Positions 38,591-49,334 of a stretch of 64,000 nucleotides of DNA are shown here, piece by piece (the first letter of the stretch is position 1; the number at the start of each line of letters is the position of its first letter). Origin of the DNA: Robbsia sp. KACC 23696 (lineage in GTDB: Bacteria; Pseudomonadota; Gammaproteobacteria; Burkholderiales; Burkholderiaceae); the NCBI RefSeq assembly GCF_039852015.1, contig NZ_CP156626.1, positions 2,700,249 through 2,764,248 of the forward strand, read 5' to 3'. The position numbers were made by a program, and so were the translations under genes. The notes below the pieces were generated by a model. That model ran no database searches and was not told the DNA's origin. It worked only from the letters and a program-made list of their open reading frames with translations.

Positions 38591-39795
38591 TCTGCCTATA
38601 ATTTGCCCAGCAAGTCGCGTCTGCAGAGACCTGACGGTGCAGACGCTTCGTGAGTCCGGTAGTACGGTCTCACGGCCCCGAGGTCTTTCCCGACCCAGAC
38701 GGCGTCTGTCCGGCATGCATCCAGGACCGGACTTGCCCTGGTGCGACCAATCGGTATTTTACCGCACCACGGGGGTTGCCCACCCGACAATACCGGGCAA
38801 TACGTAGCACGCACGTCGCAAGAGACCGGCAAGGACTCCGCCCACAGGCGGGTTCGGTCATCGTCTCGCGCCGATGGGCATCGAGTTGTGGCATTAAAGA
38901 ATTTTTCCGACCAGCGTGACGTCCCGCCTCGACTTCGGCGTTTCGACGACGGCACGCTGGCCGGTTGTGAAGTAGTTGGGACCGGTGGCCGACGCGCCTT
39001 GTATGAGCGCCTCGCCGCCGGCGAACAAGATGCAATGAAAGGTGTTGCCGTTGTACACGATGTTCACGACGGCGCACGGATGCAGCAGCGGAGACCGGCC
39101 TACCAGGCCGATCGGGTAAAGGTGCCGGCCTCGGAACAAGGGGACCGCCACTATGCAGTAGAAGGGGAAGCGCTCCCGGACAGGCCGCCATGCGGCGCTC
39201 CCTGTCGCGACGGCGCCCCTGCTCTCTGCTTGCCCCCTCCGCCCTTGCGGCGTCGGAACGCCCGCCCCTGTACGCGGTGGCCGCCGGCGACGCCTGCCTG
39301 GATCTGGGCAGTGCATCCGTGTACCGCATGGCGCGACGTGGTGAGCCACCCAGCGCCGGCGTGCAATCGTGTGGCACCTCCTGGCGTCGCGAGCTTCGTG
39401 GCGTCTTGAGTGTGTCGGCAGGCCTTTCGGCGCGCCGCCGGACGCGTTTCGTCCGGCGCGTCCCGCGCATCTTGACCGTGTACAGCCGCATCGGCAGCGC
39501 GGCGCCCCTGCGGCGCACGTTGTCAGCGCGTGCCGCGCTTTCGCGAGAAACCGCGGTGCAGCGGCCCACGACACCGGTACGGTTCCCGCTTCACGTGCGC
39601 TTCGGCCGTGGCAGGCCCTGCGTGCACCCGCCCTCCGGCGGCCTGCATGCGGCCTGTCCGGGGCACCGTCCCCGGCGCCGACGCCGTTCTCCGCCATCGC
39701 TTCGACTCCCGCGTGTTTTGCATTTTTAAAAAGCGCGGCGCACGCGGCTATCCGTCATTCGGACATCAGCCCGCAAAGCCGCACTGGAGTCGTTT
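38591..39795. other. 1.2-kb rluC-rne intergenic region, rne leader
   Basis: Very long gap. It must contain the divergent promoters and the 5' leader of rne, which in enterobacteria is autoregulated by RNase E cleavage. Open frames cover both strands but look like composition artefacts, except for a short minus-strand frame listed separately. One clear hairpin: CGGCCT-ACC-AGGCCG (39096-39110). The ribosome-binding site of rne (CTGGAG, eight bases upstream of 39796) is good. I found no match to a described rne leader. Confidence 0.6.
38894..39067 (-). CDS. Possible small protein gene (57 codons) in the rne leader
   Basis: Minus-strand frame beginning at a GTG (MNIVYNGNTFHC if started there) and ending TAA at 38894-38896. 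Nearly every codon ends in G or C, its residues are balanced (Asn, Thr, Gly, Val, Tyr) and there is no excess of Cys/Arg, unlike neighbouring frames. No strong ribosome-binding site is visible and I do not recognise the sequence. Could be a real small gene or the end of a decayed one. Confidence 0.35.
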   Translation of the reverse strand: MNIVYNGNTFHCILFAGGEALIQGASATGPNYFTTGQRAVVETPKSRRDVTLVGKIL

Positions 39796-42700
39796 ATGAA
39801 ACGCATGTTGTTCAACGCGACGCAGCAAGAAGAACTGCGCGTCGCGATCGTCGACGGCCAGAAGCTGATCGACATCGACATCGAGACCGCAGGTCGCGAA
39901 CAGCGTAAGGGCAATATCTACAAGGGCGTCATCACCCGGATCGAGCCGTCGCTGGAAGCCTGCTTCGTCAATTACGGCGAAGATCGCCACGGCTTCCTGC
40001 CGTTCAAGGAAGTCGCCCGTCAGTACTTCCGCGAAGGCGTGGATATGCGCACCGCGCGTATCCAGGACGCATTGCGCGAAGGCCAGGAACTGATCGTTCA
40101 GGTCGAAAAGGAAGAGCGTGGCAATAAGGGCGCCGCGCTGACCACGTTCATTTCGCTGGCCGGGCGCTATCTGGTCCTGATGCCGAACAACCCGCGCGGC
40201 GGCGGCGTATCGCGCCGTATCGAGGGAGACGACCGTCAGGAACTGCGCGAGACGATGGCGCAACTGGTCTGCCCGGAAGGCATGAGCATGATCGCCCGCA
40301 CGGCCGGTATCGGCCGCAGCGCGGAAGAATTGCAGTGGGACTTGAACTACCTGCTGCAACTCTGGCGCGCCGTCGAGGGCGCGGCCGAGAGCATGAAGGC
40401 GCCGCTGCTGATTTATCTCGAATCGAGCCTGGTGATCCGCGCGATCCGCGATTACTTCCAGCCGGATATCGGCGAAATCCTGATCGACACGCAGGAAATC
40501 GAGGAACAGGCCCGTGCCTTCATGAGCGTGGTCATGCCGGGCAGCATGGGCAAGGTCAAGCGTTATCACGACGACGTGCCGCTGTTCTCGCGCTTCCAGA
40601 TCGAGCACCAGATCGAAACCGCGTATTCGCGTACCGTCCAGTTGCCGTCCGGCGGCGCGATCGTCATCGATCACACGGAAGCGTTGGTATCGATCGACGT
40701 CAACTCGGCGCGCGCGACCAAAGGCGCGGACATCGAGGAAACGGCGACCCGCACCAATCTGGAAGCCGCCGACGAAGTCGCGCGCCAGTTGCGGCTGCGC
40801 GACCTCGGCGGCCTGATCGTCATCGACTTCATCGATATGGAGTCGTCGAAGAGCCAGCGCGAAGTCGAGCAACGCCTGAAGGACGCGCTGCGCCATGACC
40901 GCGCCCGCGTGCAGATGGGCAAGATCTCGCGCTTCGGCCTGATGGAGCTGTCGCGCCAGCGCCTACGCCCCGCCCTGTCCGAAGGCAGCCACGTGACCTG
41001 CCCGCGTTGCAACGGCACCGGCCACATCCGCGATACCGAATCGTCGGCGCTGCAAGTGCTGCGCATCATTCAAGAAGAGGCGATGAAGGAAAACACCGCC
41101 GCGATCCACACCGAGGTACCGGTGGACGTGGCGGCTTTCCTGCTGAACGAGAAGCGCTCGGAGATCCATAAGATCGAAACGCGTTTCAAGGTCGCCGTCC
41201 TGATGATTCCGAACAAGCATCTGGATACGCCGCATTACAAGCTGGAGCGTCTGCGTCACGACGACGCGCGTCTGGACGAGCCGCGCAGCAGCTACAAGAT
41301 GGCGATTGCCGCGGCCCAGGCGCTGGAAGCGGAGAACACCGTCAGCCGCCGTGCCGTTGAGACCAAGCCGCGTCAGGAAGCGGCCGTCAAGGGCATCACG
41401 CCGGACCAACCGGCGCCGATCTCCTCGCGTGGCGAAGGTCTGGAGCAAGCCGCTCCGGCCAGCGCCGCGGTCGCGCCGGCCACGCCGGCGTCGGCACCCG
41501 CGGAAGCCGGGTTCTTCGGCTGGATCAAGCGTGCGCTCGGTCTGGGCGGTGGGTCCGGAAGCGCGGCAAGCAGCAACGCGGCGCCGCAACCCGCCACGCC
41601 GGCCGGCACGCAAGCCGCTCCGGGCAATGCCCGCGGCGAACGCAACGGCCGCGGTGAGCGCGGTAATCGTGGCGGCAATCGCGCCGATGGCGCGGAGCGT
41701 GGCGAACGCGGCGAGCGAGGTACCGGTGAACGCGGTGCAGCGCGCAACGGCGAGCGTGCCGAGCGCACGGACCGCGCGGCGGCGGCCAATGGCGCCGCAC
41801 GCGAGGGCCAGAAACCGCGTAACGGGCGTCGCGACGAGCGCGCCGCCGGTGCACCGGTGAACGGTGCCAATGCGGCGGTGGGTGCCGTCGAAGGTAAGGA
41901 GGTCCGTGAAGGTCGCGAAGGACGTGAAGCACGCGAGCCGCGCGAAGGCCGCGAGCCGCGTGAGGGTCGCGAAGGCCGTGAACCGCGTACGGCGGCAAAT
42001 GGTGCAGCGGCCGAGCGGCCGCGTCGCGAACGTCAGGAACGCGGCGAAGCGGGCGAACGGGTCGAGAAGGCCGAACGTCCGGATCGTCCGGAACGCGGCG
42101 AACGTCCGGCGCAAGCACGGGGCGAGCGACGTGAGCGTCGCCCGGCAGACGCCGTCGCAGCCGAACGGGGCGAAGCGGGCGCCGAAGCGACCGTGGATGC
42201 GTTGACGGCATCGGCGCAAGCCGGCGTGTCGACGCCGGTCGCCCACGAAGCCGATACGGCGCCGCGTGCGCCGAATCTGTCGACGGAGCCGGTGGAAGCG
42301 TTGGGCGCGGTCGCGATCGCCCACGACGCGCTGCCGGACCCGGCAACGGTGGCAGGCGATCTGCAGGCGGTGCAAGGCGAGCGGGCCGACGGCCCGCGTG
42401 ACGGCGAGGAACGCCGTCGCCGCCGACGCGGTCGTCGTGGCGGTCGTCGTGAGCGCGAGGAAGACCAGGCCGAGCGTGACTCCCAAGGCGACGGCGTATC
42501 GGAAGACGGTGCGTCGGGCAATGTGAACCACGCGGCCGATCTCGCTGAAGGCGATGGCCATCTGGCACCGACGACGCCGACACCCGCACCGGCACCGGCA
42601 AGCGCCGCGCACACCGAATCGGCTCCGGTCGCTTCGGCGCAGGCAACCCCGGCCCCCGCCGATGGCGTCGTCGCGCACGCACCGAGCGCGTACGGCGTAC

Positions 42701-43350
42701 CGGCGCATGCCCCGTCCGTCGAGCCGGCGGTGGCAGCGACAGCCGTTCCGGCCACCCACGCCGAACCGACGCCCGTTGCCGCGGAGACGCCCGCACCGGC
42801 GCATGCCGTGCCCGACGTGACGCCGGCGACGCCGTCGCGCGACGCGGCGCATGCCGAGGCGCATACGCAGCTGACATCGACATCGGATGCGGCCTTGTCG
42901 TTGGCTGCGGCCACCTCGCTGGCGACCCCGGCGGGCGACGCCGTCCGTGCCGAAGCGGCGGCCCCGTCGCAGCCGGCCGACATCGCGGCTGCACCGGCGA
43001 CGCCGGTTCAGCACGAGGCGGTCGTCGCTGCCGCAGCGACGCCAGTCGCCGCCGAGCCGGTGGCACGGGCCGAAGCGGAACCGGTGGCGGTCGTGCCGGC
43101 GGCAACGCCGGCCAAGGCAGTCAGCATCGATCCGCAGCACTTCGAGCCGATGTTGGCCGAAGCCGGCCTCACGTGGGTCAACACCGATGCCGCCAAATGG
43201 CGCGCGGCAGCCGATGCGGCCGCCAGCGTTGCACCGGTCGCGCATGCGCCGAGACAGCGCAAGTCGCAGCCTGCCGTGTCGAGCGAGCCGCTCGTGCAAG
43301 TTGAGACACAAGGCCGTGTCTCGAACGACAGCGGCACGCCGAACGCCTAA
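39796..43350 (+). CDS. rne: Ribonuclease E
   Basis: Main endoribonuclease of mRNA decay and rRNA/tRNA processing, scaffold of the degradosome. 1184 residues. Catalytic half: S1 domain ([24 protein letters not shown]...HGFLP, about 35-120), 5' sensor and RNase H folds, DNase I-like domain with metal aspartates in [13 protein letters not shown] and [10 protein letters not shown], and the zinc-link [10 protein letters not shown] (about 402-411). From about residue 510 the protein is a low-complexity Arg/Glu/Gly- then Ala/Pro/Thr-rich scaffold with GERGERG and [13 protein letters not shown] repeats. A conserved C-terminal patch ([13 protein letters not shown]) returns near residue 1115. A terminator follows 84 bases on. 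Confidence 0.97.
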   Translation: MKRMLFNATQQEELRVAIVDGQKLIDIDIETAGREQRKGNIYKGVITRIEPSLEACFVNYGEDRHGFLPFKEVARQYFREGVDMRTARIQDALREGQELIVQVEKEERGNKGAALTTFISLAGRYLVLMPNNPRGGGVSRRIEGDDRQELRETMAQLVCPEGMSMIARTAGIGRSAEELQWDLNYLLQLWRAVEGAAESMKAPLLIYLESSLVIRAIRDYFQPDIGEILIDTQEIEEQARAFMSVVMPGSMGKVKRYHDDVPLFSRFQIEHQIETAYSRTVQLPSGGAIVIDHTEALVSIDVNSARATKGADIEETATRTNLEAADEVARQLRLRDLGGLIVIDFIDMESSKSQREVEQRLKDALRHDRARVQMGKISRFGLMELSRQRLRPALSEGSHVTCPRCNGTGHIRDTESSALQVLRIIQEEAMKENTAAIHTEVPVDVAAFLLNEKRSEIHKIETRFKVAVLMIPNKHLDTPHYKLERLRHDDARLDEPRSSYKMAIAAAQALEAENTVSRRAVETKPRQEAAVKGITPDQPAPISSRGEGLEQAAPASAAVAPATPASAPAEAGFFGWIKRALGLGGGSGSAASSNAAPQPATPAGTQAAPGNARGERNGRGERGNRGGNRADGAERGERGERGTGERGAARNGERAERTDRAAAANGAAREGQKPRNGRRDERAAGAPVNGANAAVGAVEGKEVREGREGREAREPREGREPREGREGREPRTAANGAAAERPRRERQERGEAGERVEKAERPDRPERGERPAQARGERRERRPADAVAAERGEAGAEATVDALTASAQAGVSTPVAHEADTAPRAPNLSTEPVEALGAVAIAHDALPDPATVAGDLQAVQGERADGPRDGEERRRRRRGRRGGRREREEDQAERDSQGDGVSEDGASGNVNHAADLAEGDGHLAPTTPTPAPAPASAAHTESAPVASAQATPAPADGVVAHAPSAYGVPAHAPSVEPAVAATAVPATHAEPTPVAAETPAPAHAVPDVTPATPSRDAAHAEAHTQLTSTSDAALSLAAATSLATPAGDAVRAEAAAPSQPADIAAAPATPVQHEAVVAAAATPVAAEPVARAEAEPVAVVPAATPAKAVSIDPQHFEPMLAEAGLTWVNTDAAKWRAAADAAASVAPVAHAPRQRKSQPAVSSEPLVQVETQGRVSNDSGTPNA

Positions 43351-43434
43351 ACCGCGTCGATCGACCGGGTGCGGTGCGTCGTAGCGCCGCACCCGGTCGG
43401 GCCTGCCACGCGGCAGCCCGAGACGGAAAATCTC

Positions 43435-43472
43435 AAAAAGCCCGGTACGGCACCCGCTGTATCGGGCTTTTT
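43435..43472 (+). terminator. Intrinsic terminator after rne
   Basis: AAAAAGCCCGGTAC ... GTATCGGGCTTTTT, a 14-base stem with one G-T pair, T5 at the 3' side and A5 at the 5' side. Separates rne from moaA. Confidence 0.85.
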
Positions 43473-43583
43473 ACCGTATACAGTTGTGCTGGAAGTACAG
43501 TCTCAGCCCCTGAAGGAAACGCTTCCCGTAGAATAAAACCATCAGCAAGGCAAGCCAGACATCCGACGCATCCGAGACGCACC

Positions 43584-44756
43584 GTGCAGAAGGTCATACC
43601 GATCCAAGCGATTTCCCCCGCCCATACGCCTTCGCAAGACGGCCCGGGCGCTTCCGACACGACCGCGGCCTTATTGCGCCATGCGATCGCGTTACCGGTG
43701 GCGATGGCCCAACAGGGCGTGCGGGACCGTCTCGATCGGCCGATGCGCGATCTGCGCATCTCGGTCACGGACCGCTGCAACTTCCGTTGCGTCTACTGCA
43801 TGCCCAAGGCCACCTTCGGCAAGGACTTCGCTTTTCTGCCGCAGCAGTCGCTGCTGCGGTTCGAGGAAATCGAGCGCATCGCCCGTGCCGGCGCCGCGTT
43901 GGGCGTACGCAAGATCCGGCTGACCGGTGGCGAGCCGTTGCTGCGCAAGAATATCGAACAGTTGATCGAGAAGCTGGCAGCCATCCGCACGCCCGACGGC
44001 CGCTCGCTCGAACTCGCGATGACGACGAATGGCGCGCTGCTGCGCCGCAAGGCACGCAGTCTCGCCGACGCGGGATTGAACCGCGTCACGGTGAGCCTGG
44101 ACGCGCTCGACGATGCGATCTTTCGCGGCATGAACGATGTCGACTTTCCCGTCGCCGACGTGCTCGATGGGATCGATGCCGCGCGCGAGGCCGGTCTGGC
44201 CCCGCTCAAGATCAATATGGTGGTCAAACGCGGCGTCAATGAAGATCAGATTCTGCCGATGGCGCGCTACTTCCACGGTAGCGGTGCGATCCTGCGTTTC
44301 ATCGAATATATGGACGTCGGCGAAACCAACGGCTGGCAGCGGGACCACACGCTGCCGTCGCGCAATATTATCGATACCGTCGGTGCCGCCCTCCCGTTGA
44401 TTCCGGTGGGCCGTCATCATGCATCGGAGCCGGCCGAGCGTTGGCGTTATGTCGATGGCGGCGGTGAAATCGGCGTCATCTCTAGCGTCACGCATGCGTT
44501 CTGCGGGGATTGCACCCGTGCGCGGCTGTCTACCGAAGGCGCGCTGTATCATTGCCTTTTCGCTACCCGCGGCTATGACCTGCGCGCGCTCGTGCGCGAC
44601 CCCTCGGTCGATGATGCGCAACTGACCGCCGTACTGGCCGGGTTGTGGCAAGGTCGGGACGATCGTTACTCCGAACTGCGCGGTCGTCAGCCGGCCGACC
44701 CCGCCGCCCCGAAAGGAAACGCACGTCGAATCGAGATGTCCTATATCGGCGGTTGA
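43584..44756 (+). CDS. moaA: GTP 3',8-cyclase MoaA
   Basis: Radical-SAM enzyme that begins molybdopterin synthesis from GTP. 390 residues starting at a GTG at 43584 (MQKVIPIQA), which resembles Burkholderia MoaA; the open frame reaches 43374. [4Fe-4S] motif CNFRCVYC, second-cluster motif [13 protein letters not shown]...YHCLF, and the SAM-binding [11 protein letters not shown]. It opens the moaA-mobA-moeA run. The ribosome-binding site is poor (GAGACG), so the start is less certain than the product. Confidence 0.95.
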   Translation: MQKVIPIQAISPAHTPSQDGPGASDTTAALLRHAIALPVAMAQQGVRDRLDRPMRDLRISVTDRCNFRCVYCMPKATFGKDFAFLPQQSLLRFEEIERIARAGAALGVRKIRLTGGEPLLRKNIEQLIEKLAAIRTPDGRSLELAMTTNGALLRRKARSLADAGLNRVTVSLDALDDAIFRGMNDVDFPVADVLDGIDAAREAGLAPLKINMVVKRGVNEDQILPMARYFHGSGAILRFIEYMDVGETNGWQRDHTLPSRNIIDTVGAALPLIPVGRHHASEPAERWRYVDGGGEIGVISSVTHAFCGDCTRARLSTEGALYHCLFATRGYDLRALVRDPSVDDAQLTAVLAGLWQGRDDRYSELRGRQPADPAAPKGNARRIEMSYIGG

Positions 44757-44857
44757 CGTCGACGATCGCCTGGCTGCCGCGGAGCGCCCTATCGCTGCCG
44801 CGCAAAAGGCTGATCGCGCAGGCCATACTCACGCCGCTTACCGTGCAAGATGAAACG

Positions 44858-45493
44858 ATGACCCCCTCCCCGCTCGATGCCATTCCCCGCGAAGCGATCA
44901 CCGGCGTGATCCTGTGCGGTGGCCAGGGCAGCAGAATGGGGGGCATCGACAAGGGCTGGATCGACTTCGACGGGCAGCCGCTGGTGCAGCACGCCCTGGC
45001 CCGATTCGCGCCGCAGGTCGGCACGCTGCTAATCAGCGCCAATCGCAATATCGACCGTTATGCGGCGCTCGCACCGGTCGTGACGGACACGGAGCCCGAT
45101 TTTCCCGGACCGCTGGCAGGCATCGTCGCGGCACTACACGCCACGACGACACCGTATCTCGCCTGCATTCCCTGCGATGTGCCGCGCTTGCCGAGCGATC
45201 TGGTGCAGGGTCTGGCGCACGGCTTGCTGTACCAAGCCGGCGAGGATGGCGCGGCGACCGTGGCCGTGGCCGCGACGCACGACACGACAGGCCGCCGCGT
45301 CCATCCCGTCATCGCGCTAATCGACCGCACCATCCTCGACAGCAGCGAAGCCGGGTTGCGACAAGGCGAACGCCGCATGATGTCGTGGCTCAGGCGCCAC
45401 AACGGCCGGACTGTCGATTTTGCCGATTCGACCGCGTTCTACAATATCAACACGCCTGCGTTGCTGGAACATGCCAGCGACGCGACGCCATGA
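44858..45493 (+). CDS. mobA: Molybdenum cofactor guanylyltransferase
   Basis: Adds GMP to molybdopterin cofactor to form bis-MGD for DMSO-reductase-family enzymes. 211 residues from MTPSPLDAIP at 44858. Nucleotidyltransferase motif VILCGGQGSRMGGIDKGWIDFDG and the metal loop PCDVPRLPSDL. Follows moaA by about 100 bases. Confidence 0.95.
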   Translation: MTPSPLDAIPREAITGVILCGGQGSRMGGIDKGWIDFDGQPLVQHALARFAPQVGTLLISANRNIDRYAALAPVVTDTEPDFPGPLAGIVAALHATTTPYLACIPCDVPRLPSDLVQGLAHGLLYQAGEDGAATVAVAATHDTTGRRVHPVIALIDRTILDSSEAGLRQGERRMMSWLRRHNGRTVDFADSTAFYNINTPALLEHASDATP

Positions 45494-47093
45494 CGCCCAT
45501 CGGCGCTCCCTGACCTTGCCAGACACTTTGCCCTCTGCCGTGCCGCCTACCGCTCCAACCGCCGTGCCGCCTGCCTCTACCGACCTCGCCGCCGCGGCCC
45601 GTGCCGCAGCGGCGACCGGCACGCTGGCGTCGTATGTCGCGAGTTGTCTCAGCGCGGAAGACCCTGACGCCTTACATGTGGACGCGGCGCGGGAGATGTT
45701 GCGCGATGTGATGACCCCGGTGGCGCGGACCGAGACCGTCGGCTTGTTGCAGGCGCTCGGTCGCTCGTTGTCGGAAGCGATTCACGCGCCGATCGACGTG
45801 CCGTCTTTCGACAACGCCGCGATGGACGGCTATGCCTTCGACGGCACGCTGCTCGACGTCGATCCCCGCCCTGCCACGCTCACCTTGACGGTCGTCGGCC
45901 AGGCCTACGCCGGACATCCGATGACGCGGACGGTGCGGGCCGGCGAATGCGCGCGCGTCATGACCGGCGCGCCGATGCCGCCCGGCACCGACACGCTGAT
46001 TCCGCACGAATATGCCGTCGGCGTCGGCGCGACGCATGCCGACGATACGAACGATGTCGCGGACGTCGGCGGGCAAGCCGACCAAGCCGGCCAAACCGGG
46101 ACGGCGGCTTCGGCCTATCCCGTGACGCGCGACGTCGTCTTGTCCACGGCCAATTTTCGCAAGGGCTCGAATCGACGGCGCGTCGGCGAGGACGTTCAGC
46201 GCGGACAGATCGTTTTTGAGACGGGACGCACATTGCGCGCGCCCGATCTCGGCGTGCTGGCGTCGCTGGGGATCGCATCGGTGCGCGTGCGCGCGCGGCT
46301 ACGTGTCGCGTTTTTCTCCACTGGCGACGAACTCTATCCGGTAGGCAGTGACCTGCCCCCGGGCGGGCTGTACGATAGCAATCGCTACACGCTGCATGGC
46401 ATGCTCACCCGGTTGGGCGTCGAAGCGATCGATCTGGGCGTGGTACGGGATGATCCGACGGCGCTCAGCGAAGCGCTACAGCGCGCCGCCGCGTGCGCCG
46501 ATGCCGTCATCAGCTCGGGTGGGGTATCCGCTGGCGACGCCGATTTCGTGCGCGACGTCTTCAGCAAAGCGGGCGATATCGTATTCTGGAAGCTGGCGAT
46601 GCGCCCCGGTCGGCCCTTTGCGTTTGGCCTGCTTTCATCGGCGACGGGACACGGCAACGCAAACGCGGCATGTGCCATTCCGTTTTTCGGTCTGCCCGGC
46701 AATCCGGTCGCCGTGGTGGCGAGCTTCTATCACATCGTCCGCGATGCGTTGCTGATCGCGATGGGGGCCGCGCCGCAAGCTCCGCCCCGCATCCGCGCCC
46801 GCCTGGAAGCAGGCGTTCGCAAGCGCGCCGGACGCACCGAGTTCGCGCGCGGCATCGCACGGCGCGGTCGCGCATTGCCGACCGGGCGTGAGCAGCATGA
46901 CGTCGAGGCGGGCGCCGAATTCGACGCGGCGTCGGCGGACGAGGATTGGCGCGTCGCCTTGAGCGGCGCGCAAGGTTCTGGCGTTCTAAGCTCCATGAGC
47001 AAGGGCAATTGTTTTATCATCCTGCCGCACGACAGCGCCGATCTTCACGCGGGCGACTGGGTGGATATTGTTTTCTTTGAGGGTTTGATATGA
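45471..47093 (+). CDS. moeA: Molybdopterin molybdenumtransferase
   Basis: Inserts molybdate into adenylated molybdopterin. About 540 residues if started at 45471, overlapping mobA by 23 bases; a TTG at 45516 is an alternative. Domains: DNAAMDGYAF, GSNRRRVGEDV, FFSTGDELYPVG, SGGVSAGDADFVRDV, FGLPGNPVAVV and the terminal SKGNCFIILP. A Gln/Ala/Asp-rich insert (about residues 185-215) is extra. The TGA overlaps the ATG of the next gene. Confidence 0.94.
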   Translation: MPATRRHDAHRRSLTLPDTLPSAVPPTAPTAVPPASTDLAAAARAAAATGTLASYVASCLSAEDPDALHVDAAREMLRDVMTPVARTETVGLLQALGRSLSEAIHAPIDVPSFDNAAMDGYAFDGTLLDVDPRPATLTLTVVGQAYAGHPMTRTVRAGECARVMTGAPMPPGTDTLIPHEYAVGVGATHADDTNDVADVGGQADQAGQTGTAASAYPVTRDVVLSTANFRKGSNRRRVGEDVQRGQIVFETGRTLRAPDLGVLASLGIASVRVRARLRVAFFSTGDELYPVGSDLPPGGLYDSNRYTLHGMLTRLGVEAIDLGVVRDDPTALSEALQRAAACADAVISSGGVSAGDADFVRDVFSKAGDIVFWKLAMRPGRPFAFGLLSSATGHGNANAACAIPFFGLPGNPVAVVASFYHIVRDALLIAMGAAPQAPPRIRARLEAGVRKRAGRTEFARGIARRGRALPTGREQHDVEAGAEFDAASADEDWRVALSGAQGSGVLSSMSKGNCFIILPHDSADLHAGDWVDIVFFEGLI

Positions 47094-47554
47094 CAACGAC
47101 TCCGCACTCCGACGACCAGTCGCAGGAGTCCGCGCCGGCATCGACACCGGATGCCACACCGAGCGACGCCCCGACGGCGGCGGCAAGTGCCGCGGCGGCA
47201 CAGGGCCATCACCGCCATGACCTGTCGCATATGCTGTTTGCGCACTCGGTTCCGGGCACCGAGGTGAAGAAGCAAATTTCGTATATCGCACCGGGACAGA
47301 CCGTTAAGGCGCTGATGTTGGCCTATCTGACGTTCAGCGTCCCGTTGGTGTTGTTGGCGCTGGTGCTGGGCTTTGTCCGCAACGGCGGCGAGATGGATAT
47401 TCGCGGCGCCTTGGGCGCGCTGTTCAGCGCCTTGATCCTGAACGGCATCGTCGGCTTCGTCCTGCTGTGGATTGCCTGCCGCGCCTACAACTGGATCGCT
47501 TCGCGCTTCGGCGGTATCGAGATCACGCTCTCGGATCCGCCGAAGGACGTGTGA
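47090..47554 (+). CDS. Small membrane protein of unknown function, coupled to moeA
   Basis: 154 residues. A 55-residue Ser/Thr/Ala-rich, His-containing tail (HHRHDLSHMLFAHSVPG) is followed by two membrane segments (LAYLTFSVPLVLLALVLGFV and LFSALILNGIVGFVLLWIAC) and the end ASRFGGIEITLSDPP. The FGGIEI ending occurs in other small uncharacterised membrane proteins. Start ATG overlaps the moeA stop (ATGA), so translation is coupled; a link to molybdate handling is only an inference. Confidence 0.75.
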   Translation: MTTTPHSDDQSQESAPASTPDATPSDAPTAAASAAAAQGHHRHDLSHMLFAHSVPGTEVKKQISYIAPGQTVKALMLAYLTFSVPLVLLALVLGFVRNGGEMDIRGALGALFSALILNGIVGFVLLWIACRAYNWIASRFGGIEITLSDPPKDV

Positions 47555-47576
47555 CGCCCATCGCCTGGCTCAGGCC

Positions 47577-49256
47577 TCAGGCCTCGGGCGATGCAGCGGA
47601 TGCACCCGTCGGCATCGCCGGGGTGTCGGGTGCGCTAGACCCCGCGTTCGCGGCCTCTGCCGTACCGGCATTCGGCGAAGACGACGCGGGATCGCCGGCA
47701 TAGGATTCCGGTAAGGTACCCAGCGCCTGCGCGGCGGCATCACCGGGCAGCGCTTCGACCTGACGAAGCTTCTGGTGCATGACGCGCGTCCGCTGTTCGG
47801 CAAGGTCGATCGAACGCGTCACCGTTTCCAATTGGGCGCGCGTCTTTGCCAGCACGCTGCCGAACTTCGTGAACTCCGTCTTGACCGCGCCCAACACCTG
47901 CCATACCTCGCTGGAGCGCTGCTCGATGGCCAGCGTCCGGAACCCCATCTGCAGACTGTTCAACAGCGCGGTCAAGGTCGTCGGACCGGCGATGGTAATG
48001 CGATAGTCGCGTTGCAGCGCATCGCTCAAGCCCGGGCGTCGCAGCACTTCCGCATAAAGCCCCTCGGTCGGCAGAAACAGCAATGCGAAATCGGTCGTAT
48101 GCGGCGGCGATACGTATTTCTCGGCAATCCGCCGAGCCTCGACGCGCACCCGGCCCTCCAGCGCCTTACCGGCTTCCTCGACAGCGACCGGATCGGCCCG
48201 ATCCTGCGCCTCCACCAGCCGTTCGTAATCCTCACGCGGAAACTTCGCATCGATCGGCAGCCAGACGACGCCGGCGTCCCCGGCGCCGCGGCCCGCGGTG
48301 GCAGGCGTATGGCGCTCGGCCGCATCCAGCGCCGCACGGCCCGGCAGACGGATGGCGAACTCGACGCGCTCGCTGCTGCCCGGCACCGTGGCGACGTTAC
48401 GGGCGAACTGTTCCTGCGTCAAAATCTGTTCGAGCAGGCCGCCCAATTGCACCTCGCCCCAGGTACCGCGCGTCTTCACATTGGTCAGTACCTTCTTCAG
48501 GTCGCCCACGCCCGCCGCCAGCGTCTGCATCTCGCCCAGGCCACGATGCACCTGCTCCAGCCGATCCGACACGAGCTTGAACGACTCGCCCAGCCGATGC
48601 TCGAGCGTCGCGTGCAATTTCTCGTCGACGGTCTGCCGCATCTCCTCCAGCTTGGCCGCATTACCGGCTTCGAGATCCTGAAGCTTGCGCTCCAACGTCG
48701 TGCGCATCTCCGCCATGCGTTGATCGTTGCCCTGCGCGAGATCGTGCAGGCGACGTTCGAGCGTTTCACTGACGTGGCGCAGACCCGCGGTCTGCTCCTC
48801 TCGTCCGATACGGGCCTGGTCGGCGAGCGTCACGCGCACGGCCTCGAGCTGCGCCGCATTGCTCTGCGTCAGCTGCGCGAGATCGCGGGCGAACCCATCC
48901 ACTTTCTGGTTCTGCAAACTGGCCACGCTACTGAGCTGCGCCGCGACCGCTTGTTGAAACTGCGTCAGCACCCCGCTCGACTCGCTGCGGGCGATCCGCG
49001 CGGTCTCCGCGGCATCGCCACGCAAGGTGCGCTCGACGCGTTCGAGCTCGCGTTTCAGCAACTCGCTCGATCCGTGCAGGGCATCGCCGATCGTATCGAA
49101 GCGCTCGTCGAAGGCCGTACGCGCTTCCGCATCGGCAGCGTCATCGTCGCCGCGCGGCCGCCCGCCACGCATGATCGCGATCGCCGCGACGATCAGCGCC
49201 AGGACCGTCACCACTGCCATCGCCAGCGCTGCGCCGGCGATCTCCGTCATCGTCAT
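47577..49256 (-). CDS. rmuC: DNA recombination protein RmuC
   Basis: 559 residues. RmuC limits DNA inversions and has a PD-(D/E)xK nuclease-like fold. N-terminal membrane segment (AGAALAMAVVTVLALIVAAIAIM), then a long coiled coil (about 40-240), then the conserved core VKTRGTWGEVQLGGLLEQILTQEQF, WLPIDAKFPREDYERL and TEGLYAEVLRRPGL. The C-tail is Ala/Ser-rich. Confidence 0.94.
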   Translation of the reverse strand: MTMTEIAGAALAMAVVTVLALIVAAIAIMRGGRPRGDDDAADAEARTAFDERFDTIGDALHGSSELLKRELERVERTLRGDAAETARIARSESSGVLTQFQQAVAAQLSSVASLQNQKVDGFARDLAQLTQSNAAQLEAVRVTLADQARIGREEQTAGLRHVSETLERRLHDLAQGNDQRMAEMRTTLERKLQDLEAGNAAKLEEMRQTVDEKLHATLEHRLGESFKLVSDRLEQVHRGLGEMQTLAAGVGDLKKVLTNVKTRGTWGEVQLGGLLEQILTQEQFARNVATVPGSSERVEFAIRLPGRAALDAAERHTPATAGRGAGDAGVVWLPIDAKFPREDYERLVEAQDRADPVAVEEAGKALEGRVRVEARRIAEKYVSPPHTTDFALLFLPTEGLYAEVLRRPGLSDALQRDYRITIAGPTTLTALLNSLQMGFRTLAIEQRSSEVWQVLGAVKTEFTKFGSVLAKTRAQLETVTRSIDLAEQRTRVMHQKLRQVEALPGDAAAQALGTLPESYAGDPASSSPNAGTAEAANAGSSAPDTPAMPTGASAASPEA

Positions 49257-49334
49257 CCTGCTTTATTCCTGTTCGATACCGGCTGCCGCACACGCGGCAG
49301 CCCCTGTCCCTGCGTTCAGGTCACTCCATCTGAC

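Noticed and set aside
39190-39729. 179-codon rightward frame in the rne leader
   Set aside because: Arg/Ala/Pro-rich, overlaps other frames on both strands, no start signal.
40963-43392. 809-codon leftward frame opposite rne
   Set aside because: Antisense shadow of the GC-rich RNase E tail; Arg/Cys-rich and without motifs.
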